A stretch of 64,000 nt of DNA from positions 1 to 64,000 of the forward strand of contig JADFLR010000016.1 of the NCBI GenBank assembly GCA_022564295.1. Direction: 5' to 3'. The translations under genes and the position numbers were made by a program. The notes under the pieces are model-generated. The model saw nothing but the letters and a program-made list of their open reading frames with translations, made no database searches and was not told the DNA's origin. This document shows positions 45,201-53,626 of this stretch, in pieces. Within the stretch, counting starts at the first letter, position 1. Each line of letters starts with the position of its first letter. Source of the DNA: Bacteroidota bacterium (GTDB taxonomy: Bacteria; Bacteroidota; Ignavibacteria; Ignavibacteriales; Ignavibacteriaceae).

Positions 45201-45638
45201 CAGAGAGATCTTTTCTTCTTCATCAATAGAGATAAACAGTTTGCTTAGCTTTTGAAAAAGTAATTCGGGATACTGAGTAGAGAAGTAAGGTGTTTCTCTA
45301 ATAGTTATTGGCTTGTTAGGTTCTCTTAAAGCGAGCTGCCAGATTTGATGATGATTATCTGCGTCAGTATAGATAAGAAGGTGCTCGAAATATAGTTTGG
45401 AAATTTTATTCTCAATCTTTTTGCGCGTGCTGTAATCGGGAATTTTACCATTACTATTCGGTGAACAGGAGAAAACAACAAAGTCTCTCTTTTCAGCTAT
45501 TGCATCAAGAGAATAGGTATCTTCTTTTACAGCGATGCTCTCTGTTTTTTCAATTCTATCCCAACCAAGTTCGTTAAATAACTCTTTAAGTTTGAACTCC
45601 TTGATTAGCTGAGTAAAGCGAACTTTATCAAGATTCAT
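42276..45638 (-). CDS. Eco57I-like N6-adenine DNA methyltransferase
   Basis: A 1120-residue methylase. SAM motif I DPTCGSGAFLF (about 540) and the catalytic NPPY in DVIIGNPPYVAYN (about 773) are intact. The C-terminal 300 residues form a TaqI-like target-recognition region (VWFANFSGDTHPGTLFSGVQ; KRGNEQPTISTHYKRL). The N-terminal 350 residues are helical with no clear nuclease motif. The methylase carries its own specificity region, so no HsdS is needed. An in-frame GC-rich repeat at 44354-44411 adds about 20 residues (near 410-429). It overlaps the helicase gene by 11 nt. Likely the self-marking arm of a PLD-helicase restriction pair. Confidence 0.88.
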   Translation of the reverse strand: MNLDKVRFTQLIKEFKLKELFNELGWDRIEKTESIAVKEDTYSLDAIAEKRDFVVFSCSPNSNGKIPDYSTRKKIENKISKLYFEHLLIYTDADNHHQIWQLALREPNKPITIRETPYFSTQYPELLFQKLSKLFISIDEEEKISLLDVKSNVVEQFNTNAEKVTKRFYDEFKEHHKAFLGFIKGIEDKINKEWYASLMLNRLMFIYFIQKKGFLDNNIHYLFDKLKETQVRKGKDKFFSFYRNFLLVLFHKGLGSPESERSKTITKELGRVPYLNGGLFDVHQLEKDYRKIEIEDKAFKRIFKFFDEYNWHLDTKITATGRDINPDVIGYIFEKYINDRAAMGAYYTKEDITEYITKNTIIPFLFDKVKKDCANAFKEESSLWKMLRDNPDRYIFDAVKHGIYEDNGKVIASARSGEPDARREAKQSQETIRVLPPDIEKGVDTTKPNLLERRKSWNTYAPPEYALSTEIWREVVERRNRYFDIKNKIENGEVKEINDFITYNLNIRQFAQDAVEQYEGSDFINAFHKSITKITVLDPTCGSGAFLFAALNILEPLYEGCLLRMRGFIEEDNAKGGKKFPQFRKVLDIIEQHPNEKYYIYKSIILNNLYGVDIMNEAVEIAKLRLFLKLVAEVDDFEHLEPLPDIDFNIRTGNTLIGFATKEELDKGLTWSLDLNADTKKVYDELGVVAKAFKRYKGIQLEDETDHTEFKQAKDDLNERLKNLNETLNDYLGNDYGRSRKNKKEFEDWLSSHQPFHWFAEFHEIIETGGFDVIIGNPPYVAYNNNIDYELKNYETLTSKNLYGFCVEKSYKLLKTNIGRISMIIPISVIGNSKMSTISHLIQETGRVWFANFSGDTHPGTLFSGVQQNTTIFISHRYKINLVFSTDFLRFTDTGNERESLFTNRICYQKIPSNNYKVAKIGSFLALNIYNKIKKQKPILLEYERYGKSKIWYHDVVHYWVKCLPKAPYFKRGNEQPTISTHYKRLNILNETKETFVSILSSSLFYFWYIIRSNGRDVAKDDVIYFPIDIKILDKKAVLNLKTISLELVLDLYKNKKRVRYEKKNGTVIYDQFWPEYSKQTMDRVDKILAQHYGFTEEELDFIINYDIKYRMGKELEDKK
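44354..44411 (-). repeat. GTCATTGCGAGC...AAGCAATCTC palindromic element inside a coding gene
   Basis: On the minus strand the element reads GTCATTGCGAGCGCCCG ... GAAGCGAAGCAATCTC, a dispersed repeat type found in many bacterial genomes, usually between genes. Here it is inside the methylase gene in frame, encoding VIASARSGEPDARREAKQS. Its GC content is far above the flanks. The insert sits between the helical N-terminal part and the motif I region, probably in a loop. Confidence 0.85.
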
Positions 45639-48600
45639 TTTTAAGCCCCATTGTGCAAATAATTTGTGGTTCTTTATATTTTATTTCATCTTCACTAACA
45701 ATACAAAGTTTATCATCATCACTTAATGAAACTGCCAGTTCAGCCAAATGTGAATCATCTATTCCCGCCTTCAACTGTCTATTAAAGGTTTCTTTGGCAA
45801 CCTCTTTCAACGGATATCTGTAAATATCCTCAATTGTTTTTTTAAGATTATCATTGGCAAATAGTAAGTCCTTATTTTCATTATAATATCTGTCCAGCCG
45901 CATGTAAACACGATACCTGGCACTTGTTTTTTTTCCCAGTTGACCACCAATCCGGGATTCTGAAATATTTATCTGATCAAGTCCATCGCTAACAAGTTTA
46001 TGATGATTTGATAGACGCATTAGTGGTTTTTCTTCCGGGTTGCACTCAGCTTTTTTTAATATTATGTATTGAGACTGACTTAACAGTTCTCCATTTGAGC
46101 TAACTAAGGCAAGAACATCGTTATCATCGTAAGTCTTTGTATAGACGATTACACTTTCCGGTTCATTATCAGATTTATTTAGTGCTTTAGTTGAGTAAAC
46201 TACATTAGGTAAATCGGGAATTACTTTTTGCAAAGAAGGATTCATATCAAGAGCATTTTTCCATATTTGATACGCGTAAGATGCTAAATCAACTTCCGAG
46301 TCATCTTCGTCATCTAATATTCCTGCTTTCTCATTATATAGATCAGCAATGTTTATTGGATCACCTTCAAAGAATGTTTCATCAGAACCAACAACTTCAG
46401 CATTTTCTTCAATGCGCTGTCCCAAACGCTGGCGAAGCCTAATGATATTTTCGATACCATCTTCCGGAAGAAATGAGTAGCAAAGAATTTTATCTGATTT
46501 TTGACCAATTCTATCAACTCGACCCGCTCGTTGAATAAGACGAATAATTGCCCATGGAAGATCATAGTTAAGTACAATATGACAATCCTGCAGGTTCTGC
46601 CCTTCACTTAAAACATCAGTACTAATAAGAACGCGAATTTCTTTTTCTGTTCCTTTTATGTTTTCTTTTTCATTACTTACCGGGCTAAAGCGATATGCAT
46701 ATTTGGTAGGATCATCCGAATCACCTGTTACACAAGCAATATTATCAATCTTTCGGTTTTTAAGATCATTAAAAAGATAATAAGCAGTATCAGCGAATTG
46801 CGTAAAGATTAATATTTTTTCTTTTGGATGCTTCTTAGTACAAACTTCAAACAATGCATTCAGCTGCCGGTCTTTAGCTGGTGTCCAGTCTTTTCCAAGA
46901 TTTAATTTTTCCATAAGATTAACAGCATCGGAAGTTAACTGTTCCTTAAGATTATTATCAAAAAAATCAGATCTTATCCAGTCAAATCTTCTTTTTTGCG
47001 TTGTTTCAAACAGCTTATATACCTCCCCTGCAAGCCTATAGTAAGATTCTGCTTCAAACATTATATGGTTATTATTATCCGTCTGTTCAGCATCTTTATC
47101 CTCCAAAAATTCATCAAGTGTATTTGCTTCTTGTCCACCAACTGGAATCGGCAAATTATTATCGATTGCATATATAAAAATATAATTCCTCAAGATGTGG
47201 CGGCTAAGAGAAAGTAAAAATGAATGTCCACTGCTTTCCAGCCGCTTAAATAAATTCGTTCTTGCAAAACCCATTAGTCTTTTCCCAGCTCGGGACAGAT
47301 TTTGCATAAGGACTTCTTCACTCTTTGTAGGATTAAATGGTAACGGATCCAATAAATAATTAGCTAATCCATAGCGCGGTAAATTTAGTTGATTAAGCGA
47401 AGTTACAACTTCAGCGGTATAAAGTTTTGCATACTGATCTTTCGAGTCTTTTGGATTAAAATCGTATTCTACTTTTTTAGCATGTCGATCAGGAAAATAA
47501 GATCTTCTCCCGTCAGAAAATGTAAGATATTTGCGTTTCTTTATTTCATCAGTTTCAGCATAATTCTGTTTGATAAAACTTCTTGTTCTTCTAACAAGGT
47601 AAAGTCTCATTAATTCCCGCCAGTCATCAGTATAATCACTTTTCTCAAATGCCAGAATTGAACGTTCCGAAGCTTGGTATTGTGCAATAAACTCAATTCG
47701 ACCTCCTATGTCTTTAATAAAATTCTCTGGGGAAATTCCAAGATCCTGATGATCATCAATAAAAAGACGAAGTTGGTTAGATAAATCTGTATAAGACTTA
47801 TTATAAGGTGTTGCAGTTAACAGAATAACTTTGCTTGCATTAAGTCCAATATATTCTTTAATGGCTCTATATCTTTTACCTTCACGATTTCTAAGGTTAT
47901 GACTTTCGTCAATTATAACAAGCCGATATCTGCGCATTTCAGGCAGTTGCGTTTGTGCCATTGAGATTGAAATAACTTTTGCTCGGAGCCGGTACTTGTG
48001 AACATAATCTTCCCACATCCTTACTATATTCTTAGGGCACATGATAAGAGTCTCAAGATAAAAATCGTCTTCAAATATTTTTGCAAGAGCACTGGCAATA
48101 ATAGTTTTACCAAGACCAACAACATCGCCAATAACCACACCGTCTCGTTTATTTAAATGATGCGCGGCAATTAATACTGCTTTATGTTGAAAATCGAAAA
48201 GTTCTTCCTTAAAGATTTTTGGAATTCTAAATTCTGAAAGACCTGCCCTGGCTTCACGTGATAAATGATAAGCCATCTTAAGATAGATGTGATACGGTTG
48301 ATAGAGTTTATCAGCAGCCCAGGATGTATCAATTATTTCTGCAAGTTCATCAGAAATATCAAGACACCATCTATCATCCCATCTATCATCAAACCACTTT
48401 GATAATTTCTGTGCGGCATCCTGTTCTAAGACATCAACATTCAACTCTCCCTGTTTTACCAAACCCGCTAAAGTCAAATTACTACTTCCAACATATCCGA
48501 TCAGAGGAGTAATTTGATCATCTCTAAAAAGAAGATATAACTTAGCGTGAAGAGTATGCCGGAGGAATAATTTAACTGAAACCTTTTTCTTTTTTATCTG

Positions 48601-48960
48601 AGCAGATAATTTTCTTAGTCCTTGTTCATCAGCTTCTGTTGGAACTCCAATAGTCAATTGTTCTTTGAACTCTTGGGCCAATCGCTTTTTAATACTTAGC
48701 GCTTCTTTGTTATCGATACCATTTGCATCCACTTTTGAAAAGTAATCTTTTATTATATCAAGAGGTGGCTTTTGCATTCCAACTAATAATCGACAAAGCT
48801 TGTCATCTTTTCCTTCAAATCTTTCTATCTCATTTGCTACTTCTTTCCATCCCCTTAGGTTGAAGTAACCCACACAAAAATCAGAACGATAGGAAACTGA
48901 TAATGTATTGTTAAGACCAACTACTAAATTATTTTCAATGTTGTCATAAATTTTAGGCAT
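45628..48960 (-). CDS. PLD-nuclease/SNF2 helicase fusion protein
   Basis: A 1110-residue protein. Residues about 100-190 are a phospholipase D-type nuclease: HAKLYLLFRDDQITPLIGYVGSSNLT (HxK...GSxN, about 137-162). Residues about 260-520 are the first SNF2/SF2 lobe: DVVGLGKTIIASALAK (Walker A, about 278), VIIDESHNLRNREG (DESH, about 348) and LLTATPYNKS. The second lobe (about 700-850) has ILIFTQFADTAYYL, STDVLSEGQNLQDC and IIRLIQRAGRVDRIGQKSD. It is the first gene of the operon and overlaps the methylase. With the methylase it forms a likely two-gene restriction-like system. DISARM-type SNF2 helicases are similar in part, but DrmA, DrmB and DrmC are absent. Confidence 0.9.
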   Translation of the reverse strand: MPKIYDNIENNLVVGLNNTLSVSYRSDFCVGYFNLRGWKEVANEIERFEGKDDKLCRLLVGMQKPPLDIIKDYFSKVDANGIDNKEALSIKKRLAQEFKEQLTIGVPTEADEQGLRKLSAQIKKKKVSVKLFLRHTLHAKLYLLFRDDQITPLIGYVGSSNLTLAGLVKQGELNVDVLEQDAAQKLSKWFDDRWDDRWCLDISDELAEIIDTSWAADKLYQPYHIYLKMAYHLSREARAGLSEFRIPKIFKEELFDFQHKAVLIAAHHLNKRDGVVIGDVVGLGKTIIASALAKIFEDDFYLETLIMCPKNIVRMWEDYVHKYRLRAKVISISMAQTQLPEMRRYRLVIIDESHNLRNREGKRYRAIKEYIGLNASKVILLTATPYNKSYTDLSNQLRLFIDDHQDLGISPENFIKDIGGRIEFIAQYQASERSILAFEKSDYTDDWRELMRLYLVRRTRSFIKQNYAETDEIKKRKYLTFSDGRRSYFPDRHAKKVEYDFNPKDSKDQYAKLYTAEVVTSLNQLNLPRYGLANYLLDPLPFNPTKSEEVLMQNLSRAGKRLMGFARTNLFKRLESSGHSFLLSLSRHILRNYIFIYAIDNNLPIPVGGQEANTLDEFLEDKDAEQTDNNNHIMFEAESYYRLAGEVYKLFETTQKRRFDWIRSDFFDNNLKEQLTSDAVNLMEKLNLGKDWTPAKDRQLNALFEVCTKKHPKEKILIFTQFADTAYYLFNDLKNRKIDNIACVTGDSDDPTKYAYRFSPVSNEKENIKGTEKEIRVLISTDVLSEGQNLQDCHIVLNYDLPWAIIRLIQRAGRVDRIGQKSDKILCYSFLPEDGIENIIRLRQRLGQRIEENAEVVGSDETFFEGDPINIADLYNEKAGILDDEDDSEVDLASYAYQIWKNALDMNPSLQKVIPDLPNVVYSTKALNKSDNEPESVIVYTKTYDDNDVLALVSSNGELLSQSQYIILKKAECNPEEKPLMRLSNHHKLVSDGLDQINISESRIGGQLGKKTSARYRVYMRLDRYYNENKDLLFANDNLKKTIEDIYRYPLKEVAKETFNRQLKAGIDDSHLAELAVSLSDDDKLCIVSEDEIKYKEPQIICTMGLKNES

Positions 48961-49166
48961 AAGAAAAGATTAAACTGTTATAGAAAATTTGCCTTACCCA
49001 CCAACTCAACATTTGTCTAATAAAAATATTATCCGGGATAAACCCCCTCCGGATATTAGGAGAGAAAATGAAGGGTGTTTATCCTAATCGTACATTAATA
49101 TCATACTAAAGATAAAGAATCGTAATCAATTCTTCCAATAAAACAATTAAAAAAGGTATAAGAAAT

Positions 49167-49469
49167 TTATAATAAGTTTACTGCTGAGATTAAATCCTGT
49201 GTTTGTAAGTGGCTCTAAATTTGAGTTGTTTTAATATCCTCGTGTCCAGGTAATTCTTTAACCACAAATACTGATGCCCCTTTTTGAATTAACCTTGATG
49301 CAAAAGAATGTCTGAGAGTGTGAAAATGGATTCTCTCATTTAGTTTTGCCTTCCGTACTGTTCTTTTGAAATACTTGCTGGCGTAATCTTCATATAATTT
49401 TATACCCATTACTCGAGAGAATATATAATTATTATTATTTATGTTGTTTACCTTACTGAAGTTACTCAA
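49167..49469 (-). pseudogene. Tyrosine recombinase relic; catalytic Tyr position is an amber stop
   Basis: The frame reads YIFSRVMGIKLYEDYASKYFKRTVRKAKLNERIHFHTLRHSFASRL, then KELPGHEDIKTTQI, TAG at 49215-49217, then SHLQTQDLISAVNLL and TAA. HxLRH and GHEDIKTTQI-Y-SHL are the core-domain signatures of phage-type integrases. The TAG sits exactly where the catalytic Tyr codon (TAT/TAC) belongs. The N-terminal half, with the SAM-like domain and first catalytic Arg, is missing. This is a dead remnant at the right edge of the defence island. Confidence 0.88.
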
Positions 49470-49486
49470 AATCGTAAATACTGTAT

Positions 49487-49583
49487 GTCATGCTCGCGAA
49501 AGCGGGCATCCCCTATGCAAAAAAGAAAGAAAAAATAGATTCCCACTTTCTTCCGAAGGAATGCCATCGGCAGTGGGAATGAC
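49487..49583. repeat. Palindromic dispersed repeat (GTCATGCTCGCG...GGGAATGAC)
   Basis: GTCATGCTCGCGAAAGCGGGCATCC ... AGATTCCCACTTTC ... GCAGTGGGAATGAC. Hairpins CGCGAAAGCG and TCCCACT...AGTGGGA are visible, and outer GTCAT/ATGAC ends pair. It belongs to the common bacterial GTCAT-repeat class. Confidence 0.7.
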
Positions 49584-49711
49584 AAATCTGGATCTTTTTT
49601 CTGTTAAAGGTGTTTTTGCGTAACTCCAGTTACCTTATTGAATCTATTCATCATCAAAGTTTCCAGTTTTGAATTAAATCCGGTACAATTCTATAGAGTA
49701 AAATGATTTAT

Positions 49712-51595
49712 TTACATCTCTTCCCACCCGAGAATAGCATCAATAGCCGTCGTAGTCATATAATGATACCGCGGTCTGGCATTTTTATAGATCCTTCTTG
49801 CCATCTCCAATCCTTCCGGAGTCTTAGCCATCGCCCGGTAAATCTGCCTCACAGAAGATCGATTGCCAATCTCTATGAGAAATTTTTCGACTGTTCCATA
49901 AGCCGGTTCATAAAGATTTTCCATCGCAAGCGAGAGCCAATTTCTCAATACGATAGGATTGTTAATATCGTTTAATTTAAGACTTGTATTAAGAGCATTC
50001 AGCCGTTCTTTTGAAATTTTAACCGGTAGCTGTTTTAAGAAATATATCCAGTGATGGGTTGTCCATCCTTCAGTACTGATTTCAGATGCCGGGGAACCTT
50101 TTACCCAATTGTTGATTATATCGTCAACAATATCAAATTCCTCTGAATGCAATTCAGGAAAATTCGAAGGTAATCCTTTGCCGTAAACCCAATTTTCTAT
50201 CTGGATTTTTTCCCCAAGCTCCTTGTTTCCCATGAGCAGATTATCGTTCATGTATTGAAGAAATCCTTCAGTTGTCATGCTTCCGAATGCGTGCTCCTGA
50301 AAATAGTCGTGCAGAAACGTATCCCATCGCTCTCTACCTACGGTTTTCTCAACGGTCATAAGAAAAAATCTTCCTTTTTGATACGGAATAGTTGAAAAAG
50401 CGTCATTGGGATTTCTTCCTTCCATATTGAGCTTTAACCGAGTATCAGAGCTGTCGGGTCCCATTCTATCAATCTCTTCTCTTAGATTTATTTCTCCATT
50501 TACCTTCAGCATATTTTCGTAACTTTCTCCATATACTTCTTCCATAATCCTGCCGGTGAGGTAGGTGGTAAATCCTTCATTCAACCAGACATCATCCCAA
50601 TTAGCGTTAGTCACAAGATTTCCCGACCATGAATGAGCCAGTTCATGTGCGACAAGCGATACCAATGACCTGTCGCCCACTAGAACGAGCGGATATACAA
50701 ATGTGAGTCTCGGGTTCTCCATACCCCCCCATGGAAAGCTCGAAGGAAGCACCAGTAAGTCATACCTATCCCAAAGATACGGACCGTATAACTTTTCCGC
50801 CGTAGTCATCATAGCCTCTGTATCGGCAAACTCATATTCTGCTTTATCTATCAGCGATGGTTCGGCATATACACCTGTACGCGGACCAAGAGAACGAAAT
50901 TCCAGGTCCCCGACGCCGAGCGCCATGAGGTATGATGGAATTTTCTGAGGCATCTCGAAATGATAGATTCCTTCTGCATTTTTTTCGGTCGGATTTCCCG
51001 CACTCATTATTGCCAGGAATTCAGATGGTACTTTTATTGTCGCATCATAACTGAATCTAACTCCGGGAGTATCCTGCAACGGAATCCAGGTCCGCGCTTG
51101 TATAGCCTGAGATTGGGTATACAAAAAAGGATAAACACCGCCTGCAGTTTGTTCCGGTGTAACCCAATCTAATCCTTCGGCGTCCGGGCTTGTAGAATAG
51201 TAAATATTTACTGTTTTTGTTTGCGCTGTAATATCAACTACGAGTGGTGAACCATGAAGTTTTACAAATTTGCCAATTACAAAAGTAGTAGGGCTTTGAG
51301 CTTTTCCGAGAGTGATTCTGTCAATCTTCAAACCCCATGCATCAAGGTAGAGTCTGTCAACCCCTTTTTTATTATTGATAAACAGAGTCGCTTTTCCGGT
51401 TATGATCTTCTTATCGAAATCGACCGTTAAATTAAGAGAAATATGTTCTATATCTACCTCCCACGGCTTTGAATTCGAATGGGAGTCTTTCACATATATT
51501 TTTTCTTTTAAAGGTGAAGAACAGCTCAGCGTCAAGAGCGAAAAGAATAAAAATATTGAAGTGGCTTTCCAAAACATGTTATGATTAATGTCCAT
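49712..51595 (-). CDS. M1-family metallo-aminopeptidase, lipoprotein
   Basis: A 627-residue peptidase. Start ATG 51595 follows GAGGAG by 8 nt; upstream codons in the frame lie in the repeated leader. A lipobox LTLSC (about residue 24) makes it a lipoprotein. The domains are an N-terminal beta domain (LTVDFDKKIITGKATLFI), then the catalytic thermolysin-like domain with GGMENPRL (about 290) and HELAHSW...WLNEGFTTYL (HExxH-x18-E, about 313). A helical C-terminal domain follows (like leukotriene A4 hydrolase-type aminopeptidases). It should trim N-terminal residues from peptides outside the cytoplasm. It shares its leader with the gene at 57310. Confidence 0.92.
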   Translation of the reverse strand: MDINHNMFWKATSIFLFFSLLTLSCSSPLKEKIYVKDSHSNSKPWEVDIEHISLNLTVDFDKKIITGKATLFINNKKGVDRLYLDAWGLKIDRITLGKAQSPTTFVIGKFVKLHGSPLVVDITAQTKTVNIYYSTSPDAEGLDWVTPEQTAGGVYPFLYTQSQAIQARTWIPLQDTPGVRFSYDATIKVPSEFLAIMSAGNPTEKNAEGIYHFEMPQKIPSYLMALGVGDLEFRSLGPRTGVYAEPSLIDKAEYEFADTEAMMTTAEKLYGPYLWDRYDLLVLPSSFPWGGMENPRLTFVYPLVLVGDRSLVSLVAHELAHSWSGNLVTNANWDDVWLNEGFTTYLTGRIMEEVYGESYENMLKVNGEINLREEIDRMGPDSSDTRLKLNMEGRNPNDAFSTIPYQKGRFFLMTVEKTVGRERWDTFLHDYFQEHAFGSMTTEGFLQYMNDNLLMGNKELGEKIQIENWVYGKGLPSNFPELHSEEFDIVDDIINNWVKGSPASEISTEGWTTHHWIYFLKQLPVKISKERLNALNTSLKLNDINNPIVLRNWLSLAMENLYEPAYGTVEKFLIEIGNRSSVRQIYRAMAKTPEGLEMARRIYKNARPRYHYMTTTAIDAILGWEEM

Positions 51596-51644
51596 TCCTG
51601 ACTCCTCAGTATTATGATTGCCTATTATTCTAATAAAATTTTTT

Positions 51645-51817
51645 CTAACCATATGATTAGGTAGTTTTATAGAAAACTACAAACATAAATTTGAAATTGA
51701 AAGAATATTTCTTAATATCCTCTGAATAGTATGGATATCTAGCAGTTCTGGTGAAATATCATTAACCTTGTGATGATATGTACGATCTTCATATCCGTAC
51801 CATATCTAAAAATTATA
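51645..51817. repeat. Twin leader element C, copy 1 (upstream of the M1 aminopeptidase)
   Basis: About 170 nt near-identical in its first 100 nt to 57957-58128. It contains the perfect hairpin GTAGTTTTATAGAAAACTAC and AAGAATATTTCTTAATATCC. On the minus strand it reads toward the aminopeptidase gene and ends 50 nt before its ATG; the other copy ends 51 nt before the ATG of the gene at 57310-57906. Equal spacing suggests a regulatory leader or promoter unit rather than random debris. Confidence 0.75.
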
Positions 51818-51940
51818 ATAGGTGTTTCCTAATGTTAAACTTGTAACTGTATCTTAATATCATTTTCTAAATTCATCTCCGGCTGTACCTTACCACCATA
51901 TCTTGACCTGCCTATGGAAGGCCTTCCGCCAGCCAGTATA

Positions 51941-51970
51941 GTAGTCAACAGAAAGGGGTTAACATATTTT
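51941..51970. repeat. Dispersed element B, copy 2
   Basis: GTAGTCAACAGAAAGG..TTAACATATT, 124 nt beyond the end of twin leader C. The rest of 51818-52128 has short GACCTGCCT-type palindromes and no convincing gene. Confidence 0.65.
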
Positions 51971-52128
51971 CAAACCTGCCTGCAGGTGCTAAACACGTTC
52001 CTTTAGGATAGGCAGGTGCAACTTAAATAAATTAGTTATACGTTCAATTAGTTCTTGTACTAATAGTTTTTTCAGCCTGTCTAATGGTCACACCTTAGGA
52101 GCATTGGTTAAGCCTACCTTGCAAATGA

Positions 52129-53592
52129 TTATTCGTTGGCTATAAAAACCGATTTAAGCTCGCTGTAATGTTCAAGTGCAACCATGCCTTGTTCACGACC
52201 CATGCCGCTTTGTTTCATTCCGCCAAAGGGTGCTTCGATATGCACACTGCTGCTGCTGTTGATAGAAATCATTCCTGTTTCAAACGCCCGGGCAACACGT
52301 AAGGCCCTGCTTACATCCCTTGTCCAGATTGAGCCTGATAATCCATACACGCTGTTATTGGCAAGTGTAACGGCTTCCTCTTCTGTTTTAAACGGCATAA
52401 TACAGACAACCGGTCCAAAAATTTCTTCTTGCATTATACGCATATCTGCATTAACTTTAACATAAACAGCCGGTGTTAGATAATTTCCATTGGCAAGCAC
52501 ACCGTCCTCTGGGATATCACCACCGCATAGCCTTTCAGCACCTTCCTTATCACCCACATCCAGATAGTTACAAACGGACTTGCGCTGCTGGGATGTAATT
52601 AACGGACCCATCTCTGTTTCTTCTAAATTCGTAGGGCCGATTTTCATCGCTTTTGTACGGTCCACAAATTGTGTAACAAATAAATCAAATATCTTTTCTT
52701 CTACTAGAAATCGGCTGCGTGAGCAGCAGTCCTGTCCGGCATTATCAAAAGCGGAAAACAGGGAAGATTCAATACATATTTCGAGCTCCGTATCGGCAAA
52801 AACAATATTAGCAGATTTGCCGCCCAGTTCGAGCGATACCCGTTTGATACCATCGGCTGCAACCTTCATTATATGTTTACCGATTTCTGTTGAGCCGGTA
52901 AAAGATATTTTTCGGATAAGAGGATGGGCGATGAGCGCTTCACCTGTTAAACTTCCCGGACCCGCTAAAACATTTACAACTCCGGATGGAATCCCGGCTT
53001 CAACAGTCAGATCGGCCAGAGCCAAAGCACTTAACGGGGTAACACCAGCCGGTTTTATAACCACGCAATTTCCCATTGCCAGTGCCGGTGCCACTTTCCA
53101 ACTGGTGATCAAAAACGGGAAGTTCCAGGGTGTTATAAGTGCACACACTCCAAGTGGTTCGCGAAACGTCAACAAGCTGCCATCGGCTGCACCGGGTATT
53201 GTCTGACCATAAATTTTATTCACTGCGCCCGCATAATATTCAAAACAGTTTGCAGCGGCTGCAATCTCTCCTTTGGCAGCGTTGATTGGCTTCCCGGCAT
53301 TTTGTGATTCCAGTTTTGCAAGGTAATCAAGTTTATCCCTGATAAGATCGGCTACTTTTTGCAGTAGCTGTCCCCGGGTTCGTGAATTCATTGATTTCCA
53401 CGTACCCTTTATAAATCTTTGATGAGCTATTTCAACAGTATGCTCAACATCCGTAACGGAAGCCTGCGCCACCGTGGCAATTTTTTTTCCATTTGACGGA
53501 TCAAATATTTCTGTAACATCGCCTGCGCTGCCCTTTACACGAACGCCATCAATGGACAATCCCTCAAATGCAATATCGTTTCTGTTAGACAT
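52129..53592 (-). CDS. Aldehyde dehydrogenase (gamma-glutamyl-aminobutyraldehyde dehydrogenase-like)
   Basis: A 487-residue NAD(P)-dependent aldehyde dehydrogenase, full length. The active-site Cys is in NAGQDCCSRSRF (about 289) and the general base in LELGGKSANIVF (about 255); ITPWNFPFLITSWKVAPALAMGN and SFTGSTEIGKHI form the cofactor site. The closest known group oxidises gamma-glutamyl-aminobutyraldehyde or betaine-type aldehydes. It is the last gene of the amidotransferase-GS-SDR-ALDH operon (34 nt after the SDR), which suggests it oxidises an aldehyde derived from a gamma-glutamylated amine. Confidence 0.92.
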   Translation of the reverse strand: MSNRNDIAFEGLSIDGVRVKGSAGDVTEIFDPSNGKKIATVAQASVTDVEHTVEIAHQRFIKGTWKSMNSRTRGQLLQKVADLIRDKLDYLAKLESQNAGKPINAAKGEIAAAANCFEYYAGAVNKIYGQTIPGAADGSLLTFREPLGVCALITPWNFPFLITSWKVAPALAMGNCVVIKPAGVTPLSALALADLTVEAGIPSGVVNVLAGPGSLTGEALIAHPLIRKISFTGSTEIGKHIMKVAADGIKRVSLELGGKSANIVFADTELEICIESSLFSAFDNAGQDCCSRSRFLVEEKIFDLFVTQFVDRTKAMKIGPTNLEETEMGPLITSQQRKSVCNYLDVGDKEGAERLCGGDIPEDGVLANGNYLTPAVYVKVNADMRIMQEEIFGPVVCIMPFKTEEEAVTLANNSVYGLSGSIWTRDVSRALRVARAFETGMISINSSSSVHIEAPFGGMKQSGMGREQGMVALEHYSELKSVFIANE

Positions 53593-53626
53593 TTTTCTAT
53601 TCTCCTTTACAGGAATAATATAAACG

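Noticed and set aside
45628-48960. DISARM or BREX system
   Set aside because: The SNF2 helicase and methylase resemble parts of these, but DrmA/DrmB/DrmC, PglZ, BrxC and BrxL are absent from the window.
49441-49623. 60-codon plus-strand frame
   Set aside because: Most of it is the GTCATGCTCGCG repeat and integrase antisense sequence.
51893-51990. Minus-strand open frame through element B (about 40 codons)
   Set aside because: The frame is not kept in the other two copies of element B, so coding is unlikely.
52580-53206. 208-codon plus-strand frame opposite the aldehyde dehydrogenase
   Set aside because: A mirror of the conserved enzyme's codon pattern; the minus-strand gene is certain.
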